Origin: a virus | Virus record (IMG/VR): IMGVR_UViG_3300046804_003816 | Span: 1 to 45,137 of that record | Strand: one strand, 5' to 3' | Length of the DNA stretch: 45,137 bases | Part shown: in pieces, positions 1 through 7,702 of the stretch | Layout of the letters: each line of letters begins with the position of its first letter | Position numbering within the stretch: position 1 is the stretch's first letter | Translations under genes and position numbers: made by a program | The notes under the pieces: model-generated | The model's input: the letters and a program-made list of their open reading frames with translations, nothing else | Told to the model about the DNA's origin: nothing | Databases searched by the model: none

Positions 1-3000
1 GGATCAGTTAGGTAGAAACGTCCGTAGTTAATTGGGCTGTATAAATGCCAAGCACCGGGAGCAAATGTTCCTGCATTTTCAAATGGATAAATTACAGATA
101 AGTTAGCTACATTACCGCTAACACTATCAATAACTGCTCGTCCTGGATTAGTGTTACTGCCAGGATTATTATCCTCGAGCACCTTTCCAATCCAACTACT
201 TGGGACTTGTCCAGATGTTAGTGTAAATGTAATTTTGTTACTAGTACCACTTAGTATAATAGTTCCGCTAGCATAATCAGTATTTCTATCTAAGATACCA
301 ACTAGCATAGCATCAATAACGGCATCTCTATAGAAGAATACTTTCCTCCACGGACTTTGACTTATACGATTTTTAGGACGTATAATTGTTCTACGGAATT
401 CATCTCCTTTAATAGATACGTTAGTAGGTAATTTGATTGGGTAGTCTTCGTAGTAAATACCTGCTTCGACAAAAATAACAATTTGTAAATCAGTTACACT
501 TTCACCAAATTCTAATTGTTCTCCTACTTGGAAGAAGCCTGGCCTTGTTAATCGATAAGTTACTGTATCTAAAGGTCCGCTAACGCCAGGGTTGTAACTT
601 ACAATACTGGCAAAGGCACTACTTGTAATTCCTGTTAAAATTTTAGCTGGAATAATATCAACGTTTCCTGGACTTCCTTGATCAACGTATCCATTGCCAC
701 CGTTATCAAATTTAAGTGTCCAGATCCCAGTGCCATACGAAGGTGTAGGTGCCGCACCAAAACCGTACTGGATAATATTAATCATAATATCCATGTTTGT
801 GCCAAATTTATTAATAGCACTTACACTAGGATTTTTTCCTGCAGGGGTCGATTGTGTAACTAAATTTTGATATCTAGTTCCAGTTGTTTTAGTTAATACT
901 TGTAGTCCTAAATCTTTGGCAAATAAAATACCATCTAAAGTTTCAGCATATTGACTACCAATAGCAATGGCTTTAGCACTTGCATTTTTGTAATAGCTCT
1001 TACCAGCAAACACACTTTGCCAAGTACCGTCAGTAATTAAATCGATGCTCATAGCATCAATAATTAATCCTACGTCTCTGAAACAGATTGCTTCATCATA
1101 ATTAAAACCGCCTGCAAAAGTCTTATCGATAAAATCAGTAGTTGCATAACCAATAGCTGTTTTATTGTTAAGGATAATAGTTCTTGTTGTAACTAGGTCT
1201 GCATCATAAATTGCAGGTGTAATTGTTGGTTCTGTTAAAGTTAATGTTGGTGTTGGTAATATTTGCGGGTTATCTTGTGCAACTTCCCTTACAGCATTCC
1301 AAGATGCAGTAATTGCAGCGTTTGCAGCAGCTCCGCCTGTTAGGGCAGGATTGATAACTTGTGATGTAACAGAATACAATATGCCTGGTGCCGTGTTGGT
1401 GCTTACTAGTAGTGTTAATGCTTGAGCAAAATTAAATGCGGCATAAGTTGCAGTTTGCTCAGCTAAAGCAATTTGACTGTTATTTCCAATCCAATATTGA
1501 TAACCTGCAAATACACCGGCACTGTTTCCTCCGTATGTAATATCATAACATACTGCTTCTAAAATGTATTGTAAATCTCGCTTACATGTATCTTGGTTGT
1601 ACACAAGCCCCGGATAGTTAGCAGTGAGCCAGCCAATAGTTTCATCTTTAATAAATCCAAAGTTTGCCTCAATTAACAACCTTGCATTTTCTATACCTTG
1701 TAGTAATCCTGTTGGAGAATTGTTAACCGGTAATGCTCGTGTTGCAAGACCGTCTTGTAACAGATCTATAATTACTTGAAATTTGTTTGAAATAGTTGAA
1801 AGAATAACCGGATCGTTAATAACGGGATAATTTGCAGAAATATAATTTACCGCAGTTGTTTCTAACGCACTTGTCTGTCCTAGAATTGCTGTCCTTGCAG
1901 TTTTTAATACAGTTGGTGCAAGTGTTACGTTAGGATCAACAACAGCAGGTGCGTTATTATAATCATTAATAATTGCTGCAATGTATCCGATGTTTGCAGA
2001 GATCGATGGGTTAGCAGCAGCGCCGCCTTGTAATGTATCGTTTCGGTATTGCTTTACACTAGTTTGATACAATATATTAGGAGTACCATTAGCTGTAACA
2101 ATTTGGGCCAGTGTGCCTAAGTAATTAACTGCGGCAATAGTTGCTGTAACCTCAGTGCTTGCAATACGTCTTTGATTTCCTAACCAATATCTTAAACCAG
2201 CATAAACGCTCTGCTGATTGCCCCCATACAAGAAATCATATACTAGGCTCCACACCATGTATTTGACATCTCTCTTACAAGTAGTTTTACTATAACTTAC
2301 TGTTGGATATTCAGCTGTTAAGAATGCAATAACTTCTGATTGTAAGAAAGATATATTATTCAACAATAATAATTTTGCGGAATTAATTCCATTGGAGGTT
2401 GAAGATAAATTAGTAAACTTTAATGTAGGCACAGTGCTGTTAGCAATAGCACCAATAATAACATTAATGTTTGAGGTAATAGATGACGATGCTAAACTAA
2501 CAGAAGTAACTTCAGGCAATAAAAGAATGTCATCTTTGATAGCATTTAACACACCAGAAATTTCGTCTACAGATAGGTCTGTTTCTGCATCTGCAAATGC
2601 TAAACCAATTTGTAAACTTTGGTAGTTTGACTGAAATACTAAATCGTAACATAATGCAATAATAACATTATCTATATAAGTTTCTAAATTTGTAGGGTCG
2701 TAGCTATATCCTAGTATTGAATCTCTAGCAAACTTAATACCTTCAATAGTTTGCAACAACTGGCCCGAAATAACTGCTTCAGAATTTTGTAGATAATAAA
2801 GTGTAGCAGCTCTTGTAACATTGAATGTTGAATCTAACACAAGGTCGTTAGCAACTGCTTCTAAAATTAATCTAACATCACGCTGGCATTTAGCCTTGTC
2901 ATAGGTAAATGCATTTACATATTTGTTGTTAATGTATGCAATAGTTTCTGTTTGTATGAATAATTTGTTAGATTGTAGTAAATCAAAAGCATCAGTATAT

Positions 3001-4049
3001 CCTAAATCGGCACTTTTGCCCCCTGTCAGCTTTGCACCACCGACTGTAAATCCTGTTCCAGACGGCGTTTGTATTGTACTAAAAGACTGATCTGGACCAA
3101 CGGTATAGCTGATACGTTGACGATATGGGCCAGGCTCGGTTGATGCTAACGATACTAAACTGTCGGCAGCTAGTGCTGCTGCACCAACAGATTTGTATGC
3201 ATAATTCCAAAAACGCCCTTCTTTGCCCGGCGGAGTTTTTGCCTGCAAATCATCACCGCTGTTTGCACTAACATATAAATTAATGTTACTAGAGAATGTG
3301 CTGTTATCGACATAAAACTTTGTAGCAGCTTGTAAATCACTTGTTCCGTTAGGAGTACCAAGTCCTGCCATCTCTGGAGGATGGTCGTTTAATGTTAACG
3401 GACCAGTCATTGTATCGCCACCGCGATATACAGCATACTGACGCTGCATAGCTTCTGTAGGCAAATAATTACTGCTTAATAATGGATCATAGTCTACATC
3501 TTCAACTTCTGGTAATACTGGTTCTGGGCGAACTCGAAATGGATCTAGTAACCCACCTGTTGCACTGGCCTTAACAAAGTTAGCTTCTGCATACCCTTTA
3601 GATATAGGTAAATCGTCAACTGTAATTGTAAAAGGTGCATGTGCAGCATTCCATTGATCGGCTAACAATGTAGTAGGGGTAGGAATTGGACCTACTGGCT
3701 GGTCGTTAGTATTTAAAGGGTGTGTAAGTTTGGGTTGGACCTCGTCCTTTAATTCGCCCGCCTGACTAATAATTGTGAGCTTTGTGTCGTCGGTGGTGTC
3801 AAAACCAATACCAACACCAATAAGACTTCTTGCGGTTAATTGTGTGCCGTCACCGCTGGCCATAATGACTTGGTTTGCAGCATACGATTCTGGTGCATCT
3901 CCTAATTTTGTAAAAGGAATAGTTCCGCCTGCTCCAAAAACAGCATACAGTTCTGTAAAGTTTTCGTTAACTTTTCTAAACGATTCGCGGATACTATCAC
4001 CAGTACCGTCGTTACCTTGTACACCAATATCAATTACTTGTAAGCCCAT
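1..4049 (-). CDS. Giant repeat-containing phage tail/fibre structural protein (C-terminus outside window)
   Basis: Open reading frame from ATG at 4049 to the left edge without a stop; 1349 codons are visible and the protein continues outside. The N-terminus carries NDGTGDSIRESFRKVNENF (about residues 13-31), which I associate with fibres and baseplate-attached proteins of marine T4-like phages. Five degenerate repeats built around C-x-RD-[VL]-x-x-I/M...D-[LFI] occur near residues 380-403, 467-483, 588-625, 816-853 and 983-1020; copies 3-5 also share a GN/GTxQSVxAG-type tail followed by aromatic residues. Around residues 1180-1250 (IYYEDYPIKLPTNVSIKG) it looks like the start of a pectate-lyase-type beta-helix, common in receptor-binding or depolymerase tail parts. 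It starts 2 nt after the IscA gene with GGAG upstream, so the two are co-transcribed from a late promoter. Exact virion position is unknown. Confidence 0.85.
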   Translation of the reverse strand, partial: MGLQVIDIGVQGNDGTGDSIRESFRKVNENFTELYAVFGAGGTIPFTKLGDAPESYAANQVIMASGDGTQLTARSLIGVGIGFDTTDDTKLTIISQAGELKDEVQPKLTHPLNTNDQPVGPIPTPTTLLADQWNAAHAPFTITVDDLPISKGYAEANFVKASATGGLLDPFRVRPEPVLPEVEDVDYDPLLSSNYLPTEAMQRQYAVYRGGDTMTGPLTLNDHPPEMAGLGTPNGTSDLQAATKFYVDNSTFSSNINLYVSANSGDDLQAKTPPGKEGRFWNYAYKSVGAAALAADSLVSLASTEPGPYRQRISYTVGPDQSFSTIQTPSGTGFTVGGAKLTGGKSADLGYTDAFDLLQSNKLFIQTETIAYINNKYVNAFTYDKAKCQRDVRLILEAVANDLVLDSTFNVTRAATLYYLQNSEAVISGQLLQTIEGIKFARDSILGYSYDPTNLETYIDNVIIALCYDLVFQSNYQSLQIGLAFADAETDLSVDEISGVLNAIKDDILLLPEVTSVSLASSSITSNINVIIGAIANSTVPTLKFTNLSSTSNGINSAKLLLLNNISFLQSEVIAFLTAEYPTVSYSKTTCKRDVKYMVWSLVYDFLYGGNQQSVYAGLRYWLGNQRRIASTEVTATIAAVNYLGTLAQIVTANGTPNILYQTSVKQYRNDTLQGGAAANPSISANIGYIAAIINDYNNAPAVVDPNVTLAPTVLKTARTAILGQTSALETTAVNYISANYPVINDPVILSTISNKFQVIIDLLQDGLATRALPVNNSPTGLLQGIENARLLIEANFGFIKDETIGWLTANYPGLVYNQDTCKRDLQYILEAVCYDITYGGNSAGVFAGYQYWIGNNSQIALAEQTATYAAFNFAQALTLLVSTNTAPGILYSVTSQVINPALTGGAAANAAITASWNAVREVAQDNPQILPTPTLTLTEPTITPAIYDADLVTTRTIILNNKTAIGYATTDFIDKTFAGGFNYDEAICFRDVGLIIDAMSIDLITDGTWQSVFAGKSYYKNASAKAIAIGSQYAETLDGILFAKDLGLQVLTKTTGTRYQNLVTQSTPAGKNPSVSAINKFGTNMDIMINIIQYGFGAAPTPSYGTGIWTLKFDNGGNGYVDQGSPGNVDIIPAKILTGITSSAFASIVSYNPGVSGPLDTVTYRLTRPGFFQVGEQLEFGESVTDLQIVIFVEAGIYYEDYPIKLPTNVSIKGDEFRRTIIRPKNRISQSPWRKVFFYRDAVIDAMLVGILDRNTDYASGTIILSGTSNKITFTLTSGQVPSSWIGKVLEDNNPGSNTNPGRAVIDSVSGNVANLSVIYPFENAGTFAPGAWHLYSPINYGRFYLTD

Positions 4050-4051
4050 TA

Positions 4052-4375
4052 TTAAACTCCAAAACTAGACCCGCATCCGCAGGTAGTTGTTGCATTAGGA
4101 TTTTTGATGGTAAAGTTGCTACCCATCAATTCCTCTTTATAATCAATTTCTGCTCCTTGTAGATATTGCATACTCATGCTGTCTACAAGCACCTTAAACT
4201 CATCTAAAGGTATTTCAAAATCATCTTCGTTTACTTCTTCATCAAAAGTAAAACCATAGCTAAAACCAGCACACCCACCACCTTGAATGAATGTTCTTAA
4301 CGCTAGATTAGGATTACCCTCTTCATAAAGAAGGTCTTTGATTTTTGTTTTTGCAGATTCTGAAATTGTTATCAT
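4052..4375 (-). CDS. iscA: A-type iron-sulfur cluster carrier (IscA/ErpA/HesB family)
   Basis: 107-residue protein of the usual family length. The three Fe-S-binding cysteines are present at C35 ([10 protein letters not shown]) and C99/C101 (CGCGSSF), the same numbers as in E. coli IscA. Family role: holds and delivers [2Fe-2S] or [4Fe-4S] clusters to apo-proteins. I chose ATG 4375 rather than an upstream in-frame TTG at 4390, because homology begins there and because a late-promoter octamer (GGTAAATA, 4388-4381) ends exactly 5 nt before this ATG. There is no Shine-Dalgarno. The stop is 2 nt before the giant tail gene, so carrier and tail protein are made together. That agrees with proposals that some phage tails contain Fe-S proteins; the link here is inference. 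Confidence 0.93.
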   Translation of the reverse strand: MITISESAKTKIKDLLYEEGNPNLALRTFIQGGGCAGFSYGFTFDEEVNEDDFEIPLDEFKVLVDSMSMQYLQGAEIDYKEELMGSNFTIKNPNATTTCGCGSSFGV

Positions 4376-4380
4376 ATCAA

Positions 4381-4388
4381 TATTTACC
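4381..4388 (-). promoter_or_regulatory. Late-type promoter octamer GGTAAATA for iscA and tail gene
   Basis: Reads GGTAAATA on the minus strand, 5 nt before ATG 4375. It matches the core (TAAATA) of the T4 late promoter TATAAATA. In T4 the octamer covers about -13 to -6, which would place +1 on the A of the ATG. Confidence 0.55.
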
Positions 4389-4408
4389 AAATATTTTTAT
4401 AATCTTAA

Positions 4409-4416
4409 TGTAAATA
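4409..4416 (+). promoter_or_regulatory. Late-type promoter octamer TGTAAATA for zinc-ribbon gene
   Basis: Reads TGTAAATA on the plus strand, followed by CAAAC and the ATG at 4422. Same octamer-N5-ATG geometry as the divergent iscA promoter 20 bp away, and again no Shine-Dalgarno. Confidence 0.5.
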
Positions 4417-4421
4417 CAAAC

Positions 4422-4709
4422 ATGTATATTGGGCAAGAGCAAGAACAGCACAGTCATTACCGTAAAAGTAAGTCAGGCAAAGTACATGCTTACTTGCGTA
4501 AAAAAACTATGGTTATTTTTAGATGTGATAATTGTCAGGGTATCTTTAAACGAGATAAAGGAAAAATGGATCCTAAGCGCCTGAACAATAATTATTATCA
4601 TGTTTGTGGGTGTTGCGATTCCAAACGCTTTGCACAAGAAAAAGGCGTGGAAAGTAGAAAAGTTTGGGACATGCCAGTTAGTAGTCTTAAGACGTTAGGC
4701 CAATTCTAG
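4422..4709 (+). CDS. Small zinc-ribbon-like protein, function unknown
   Basis: 95-residue basic protein. A CDNC pair (C35/C38) and a CGCC cluster (C62, C64, C65) are spaced like a four-cysteine zinc ribbon, with a lysine/arginine-rich N-terminal part (RKSKSGKVHAYLRKK), so nucleic-acid binding is possible. I do not recognise a named family. ATG 4422 is preferred over frame extensions upstream, because the extension overlaps divergent iscA and the late octamer sits 5 nt before 4422. The last 23 nt overlap the 3' end of the convergent SodB gene. It is one of only three plus-strand genes in the window. Confidence 0.75.
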   Translation: MYIGQEQEQHSHYRKSKSGKVHAYLRKKTMVIFRCDNCQGIFKRDKGKMDPKRLNNNYYHVCGCCDSKRFAQEKGVESRKVWDMPVSSLKTLGQF

Positions 4710-5250
4710 CACCAATTACATTCCAGTTTATTATTGACCACTGGCTTTCAAGATACTTTTTCTTATCCCATTTGTAATCCAATGCCCAAGCATGTTCCCA
4801 CCAATCAACTAACAGTACAATGTCTTGTCTTGTTTGGTGATTTTCAATTACTTTAATGTCACCGTCACGTGCCAAATAAACCCAGCCGCTACCTTGGATG
4901 CCCATAGCAGTTTCTTTAAATTTTTTCTTAAAATTATCAAAACTTTTATAATGCTTGATAATAAATTCTAAGGCATGCCCGTTAGGTTCGTTAGACGTAG
5001 AATGTGCTTGAAACTGTGGAAAATACAAGTTGTGTAAAAATGCACCTGCTTCATTAAAATCTGGATCACCTTCACCTGAATTGTATCGATCAACATATCC
5101 TTGTGCTAGTTTGTTATAATGGTAAAATAGTGCTTCACTAGTAAACACCGGGTCTAAATCATCCTTACTATAAGGTAAAGGCAATAATTCTAAGTCCTTA
5201 GTAGGGACATTTTCATCTAAAATGATGTTTTTAATGAATTTAAAGGGCAT
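4687..5250 (-). CDS. sodB: Fe/Mn superoxide dismutase
   Basis: 187 residues, near the usual 190-200. Converts superoxide to oxygen and hydrogen peroxide. The four metal ligands of the family are visible: H44 (FYHYNK), H73 (FLHNLY), D149 and H153 (VDWWEHAWALDY); the C-terminal GSGWVYLA and WWEHAW blocks are typical. Odd point: the family motif HYGKHHxxYV reads HYNKLAQGYV, so the second-sphere histidine (His30 of E. coli SodB) is leucine while the gateway tyrosine (Y52 here) is kept. It is transcribed from an ACTAAATA octamer ending 5 nt before ATG, with no Shine-Dalgarno. No signal peptide, so cytoplasmic. Likely protects infected cells from oxidative stress. Confidence 0.93.
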   Translation of the reverse strand: MPFKFIKNIILDENVPTKDLELLPLPYSKDDLDPVFTSEALFYHYNKLAQGYVDRYNSGEGDPDFNEAGAFLHNLYFPQFQAHSTSNEPNGHALEFIIKHYKSFDNFKKKFKETAMGIQGSGWVYLARDGDIKVIENHQTRQDIVLLVDWWEHAWALDYKWDKKKYLESQWSIINWNVIGARIGLTS

Positions 5251-5255
5251 GATAA

Positions 5256-5263
5256 TATTTAGT
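5256..5263 (-). promoter_or_regulatory. Late-type promoter octamer ACTAAATA for sodB
   Basis: Minus-strand ACTAAATA, followed by TTATC and the sodB ATG at 5250. It directly abuts the plus-strand octamer at 5264-5271, giving a back-to-back pair with no base between. Confidence 0.5.
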
Positions 5264-5271
5264 TATAAATA
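5264..5271 (+). promoter_or_regulatory. Consensus T4-type late promoter TATAAATA
   Basis: Exact TATAAATA on the plus strand. The predicted +1 is 6 nt downstream, just ahead of AAGGAG (5278-5283) and the ATG at 5291, so unlike the divergent sodB this gene has a conventional short leader with a strong ribosome-binding site. Confidence 0.8.
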
Positions 5272-5290
5272 ATCTACAAGGAGACTCTCT

Positions 5291-5695
5291 ATGGAAATTT
5301 TAATTATGGTATTAATTGCTGCTGGTATTGGTTACTGGATGTACAGAAATGTATCCAAAATGCCAGATGACAACAAAGGAAGCACAATGCCTGTAGCAGC
5401 AGGTGAACCGCCTGCTTCTTCGGTTGCGGTTGAAGGCGCTGGCGCAGTATCTTGGCATACCGCTCCTCCTGCAGGCTCAAAGCTAGCAGAAAACACGCTT
5501 GATGTAAATCACGACGGAAAAGTTGATTTACAAGATGTAAAAGAAGCTGTTAAGAAAGTTAGAGCTAAAGCTAAAAAAGCCGCTGATGTCGACGGTGACG
5601 GCAAAGTTACTAAGGCAGATGCAAAGGCAGCAGTGAAAAAAGTATCGGCAACTGCTAAAAAGGCAGCAGGCAGGAAGCCAAAAGCCAGCAAGTAA
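5291..5695 (+). CDS. Membrane-anchored lysine-rich protein with two EF-hand/dockerin-type calcium loops
   Basis: 134 residues. Residues 3-18 form one hydrophobic segment (membrane anchor or uncleaved signal), then a Pro/Ala/Gly-rich linker to about residue 65, then two 12-residue calcium loops. Loop 1 is D71-V-N73-H-D75-G-K-V-D79-L-Q-D82; loop 2 is D99-V-D101-G-D103-G-K-V-T107-K-A-D110. Each loop is followed by a very similar lysine/alanine-rich helix (AVKKV), so the C-terminal half is an internal duplication. All EF-hand ligand positions 1, 3, 5, 9 and 12 carry oxygen side chains. The gene is a single-gene unit with a perfect late promoter, AAGGAG and a strong terminator. Its function is unknown; a secreted or virion-associated role is possible. 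Confidence 0.85.
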   Translation: MEILIMVLIAAGIGYWMYRNVSKMPDDNKGSTMPVAAGEPPASSVAVEGAGAVSWHTAPPAGSKLAENTLDVNHDGKVDLQDVKEAVKKVRAKAKKAADVDGDGKVTKADAKAAVKKVSATAKKAAGRKPKASK

Positions 5696-5711
5696 TTGCT
5701 TTTTTAAAATA

Positions 5712-5740
5712 ATAAAAGGGCCCGCAGGCCCTTTTATTTT
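5712..5740. terminator. Bidirectional intrinsic terminator
   Basis: Inverted repeat ATAAAAGGGCC - CGCA - GGCCCTTTTAT with A/T tracts on both sides. It closes the plus-strand EF-hand gene (stop 5693-5695) and the minus-strand YdcH-like gene, whose stop codon lies inside the repeat. Confidence 0.88.
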
Positions 5741-5925
5741 ATTGAATCGATTCTTTTATATAACTTTTCAATTTCATCTTTTAGTTTTAATTTTTGTTTT
5801 TTTAGATTTTCTACTTTCAGGTCATCGGCATGATGCTCAAATAATTTAGTAATTTCTTTATCTAAATCATCGTGACGTTCTCGTAGTGTCTCGGCATGGT
5901 GAATCAGTTTTTCTCTTGTGATCAT
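5734..5925 (-). CDS. YdcH-like (DUF465) small coiled-coil protein
   Basis: 63 residues, nearly all helical: LDKEITKLFEHHADDL followed by ENLKKQKLKLKDEIEKL, the lysine-rich KKQKLxLKDEI pattern typical of DUF465/YdcH. The molecular role of the family is not established. The start is fixed at ATG 5925 by a 4-nt ATGA overlap with the uvdE stop; an in-frame upstream extension would run inside uvdE. It is the last gene of its unit; the stop falls inside the terminator. Confidence 0.82.
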   Translation of the reverse strand: MITREKLIHHAETLRERHDDLDKEITKLFEHHADDLKVENLKKQKLKLKDEIEKLYKRIDSIK

Positions 5926-6941
5926 ACTATTCCCTTCCACTGTTTGAAAAGTTCCGTACTGGCGAGGTTCTTGCCTTTGCTTTCGCACATTATGTCGAAC
6001 TGGTTTAGAAAACTTATTGCCCAATTATTAACTTCCTTATTCCAATAAAAGTCAGAGTGTGCTCTGAGCTTTTGTTTTTTGTGTCCTGACTCTAGTAAAG
6101 TCCGATAATCCGGAAGAGTGTTTGGACAATGCCCGGCCAAGTAGTCTTCTCTTGATACGGAGTAATGCATAGCAGGACGACGATCGCGCCAGCTGTCAAC
6201 GACCCGTGCAACTCGGGCATCGCTAGGATCGATGTACTCGCCTTCGCGACACCAATGATGATGAATATCAAGTACAATAGGTAGCAAATCGCTAAGAGTG
6301 AGACAATCATTTAATCCCCAGGCGTTTTCTTCGTTTTCGATAGTGATAGTATTACGGGCTTCTGGACTGAGTTTCTTATAGGCTTGTCTAATACCTTCTG
6401 GACCTTTTCTACCCGCGATGTGGACGTTAATTTTGAAATCTTGAAATTCTTTGCCATATCCCATGTAACGGGCCATATCCGCATGATACTCAAACTCCTC
6501 TATACTTCGCTTAACAATATCATCACTGTCACTAGCCAACACGCAAAACTGACCAGGATGGAAACTAAGCCGTACCCCGTTAGCTTTTGCCACATTTCCC
6601 ACACGTATGAACTCACGTTCGAGCATTGCTCTAACATCAGACTGCTGGTAAAAATAACTATAACTTGGCTCAGTGTAAGCAGGTAAAATATCACTGCTAA
6701 TTCGGACCATACGGAGTTCATCGGGTAAGCCTCCCACACGCTCTACAAGTTTGTACGTAGATTCGATGTTACCTAGTGCAAGGTCGTATAGTTTTTGTTC
6801 AGCAACTTCCTTGTTCTGTCTATTTAACCAAGTTATGGTAGTTGTGCCCGTATTATATACTTTAGCAGGATCTTTTGGACGAATACCATCGACTTGTCGA
6901 GGTTCGTCAATCCATTTACATGCAAAACCAATTTTAGCCAT
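5922..6941 (-). CDS. uvdE: UV damage endonuclease UvdE (UVDE)
   Basis: 339-residue TIM-barrel nuclease that nicks DNA 5' of UV photoproducts and some other lesions, starting an alternative excision repair. Metal-site and barrel motifs of the family are present in order: LSFHPGQF, NVHIAGRKG, TIENEE, LDIHHHW, MHYS and AHSDFYW. It starts MAKIGFACKW, which matches the family N-terminus. The start overlaps by 8 nt the end of a 54-residue membrane protein, and the stop overlaps the YdcH-like start. A light-exposed aquatic phage would plausibly use it on its own genome. Confidence 0.93.
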   Translation of the reverse strand: MAKIGFACKWIDEPRQVDGIRPKDPAKVYNTGTTTITWLNRQNKEVAEQKLYDLALGNIESTYKLVERVGGLPDELRMVRISSDILPAYTEPSYSYFYQQSDVRAMLEREFIRVGNVAKANGVRLSFHPGQFCVLASDSDDIVKRSIEEFEYHADMARYMGYGKEFQDFKINVHIAGRKGPEGIRQAYKKLSPEARNTITIENEENAWGLNDCLTLSDLLPIVLDIHHHWCREGEYIDPSDARVARVVDSWRDRRPAMHYSVSREDYLAGHCPNTLPDYRTLLESGHKKQKLRAHSDFYWNKEVNNWAISFLNQFDIMCESKGKNLASTELFKQWKGIV

Positions 6942-7098
6942 TCCAATGCCTTATAACACCTGCGATTATGAATAAGTTCGTGATAATGTATGTTAACACA
7001 ATTAAAGTACGAATGCAAGCAATACGGTCGGCTTCATTGTCTGTAGTGCCTGCTTTTTCACCAAGAGCTTTAGCCCAAAGTCGCCAAAGTTTTTTCAT
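6934..7098 (-). CDS. 54-residue single-pass membrane protein conserved in T4-like phages
   Basis: Starts MKKLWRLWAKALGEKAG, then an acidic TDNEADRIACIRT, then one hydrophobic helix (about residues 32-49) and a C-terminal IRHWNG. I recognise the WRLWAKALGEKA...IRT...AGVIRHW pattern as a recurring small protein of marine T4-like phages without assigned function. It overlaps the end of the 2OG oxygenase gene by 29 nt and the uvdE start by 8 nt, typical of this compact genome. Confidence 0.82.
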   Translation of the reverse strand: MKKLWRLWAKALGEKAGTTDNEADRIACIRTLIVLTYIITNLFIIAGVIRHWNG

Positions 7099-7702
7099 GA
7101 AGTTTAAATGTAAAATTGACTACAAAACGAGACGAACTATTGATTGGGTTCGAACTAGCATGAAATCTGTTCGAATCAAAAATGACAGCTCGTCCTTTTT
7201 TGGGTGTTACTCTTTGTTTTAAAGACAATATAGAAACTTTGTTCGAATTTTGAAATTCATTAAACAAAAATGTGTCACCATCACTATCGTTTATATAGTA
7301 AACCATAGACAATAACCCTGGCCCTGGGACATCAACATGCGGAATATTGTAGTTGTCTTTGGTGAAAGTTGGACCATTGCGAGTCATGGAATTAATTTTA
7401 ATTCTACCGACATCCGAAATAACCCAGTTTAATCTTTTTTCTACAAAGTACAAAATAGGTTTAATTGTTTGAAGCGCAGGGCTACTTTGCCCGTTTAGTA
7501 GTACAAAGTGTGTGAATTGCGGGCTATCTATAGTATTATTATCTTGCACTACATCGTAGCCCTGGATAAAATTATTTGAATCTTTAGAGCCCATAGATGT
7601 TGCCTGCTCATACTGCCATGTTACTTGTGTTTTTATAGCAGTATAAACTTCGTCTTGAAACGATATTGGTATTATATCATCAAGAACAATTGGCTCTATC
7701 AT
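7070..7702 (-). CDS. 2-oxoglutarate/Fe(II)-dependent dioxygenase
   Basis: 210 residues from ATG 7702, which overlaps the QueD-like stop as ATGA; the longer frame upstream lies inside that gene. The double-stranded beta-helix signature is complete: H122-x-D124 (NIPHVDVPG), then H181 (SNRFHASSNP) and R192, which would bind 2-oxoglutarate. Such oxygenases are among the most frequent auxiliary genes of aquatic T4-like phages, but substrates (protein, nucleic acid base or metabolite) are not known. It is cytoplasmic, with no signal peptide. Its place between QueD-like and repair genes could suggest nucleic-acid chemistry; this is inference. Confidence 0.85.
   Translation of the reverse strand: MIEPIVLDDIIPISFQDEVYTAIKTQVTWQYEQATSMGSKDSNNFIQGYDVVQDNNTIDSPQFTHFVLLNGQSSPALQTIKPILYFVEKRLNWVISDVGRIKINSMTRNGPTFTKDNYNIPHVDVPGPGLLSMVYYINDSDGDTFLFNEFQNSNKVSILSLKQRVTPKKGRAVIFDSNRFHASSNPINSSSRFVVNFTFKLHEKTLATLG

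Noticed and set aside
1-4049. Several short plus-strand frames in the left 4 kb
   Set aside because: The minus-strand frame stays open for the complete stretch and encodes a coherent repeat protein; the plus frames are its antisense.
4338-4421. N-terminal extension of the zinc-ribbon protein to 123 residues
   Set aside because: It would be antisense to the beginning of iscA and read through the late octamer; the ATG at 4422 fits the promoter geometry.
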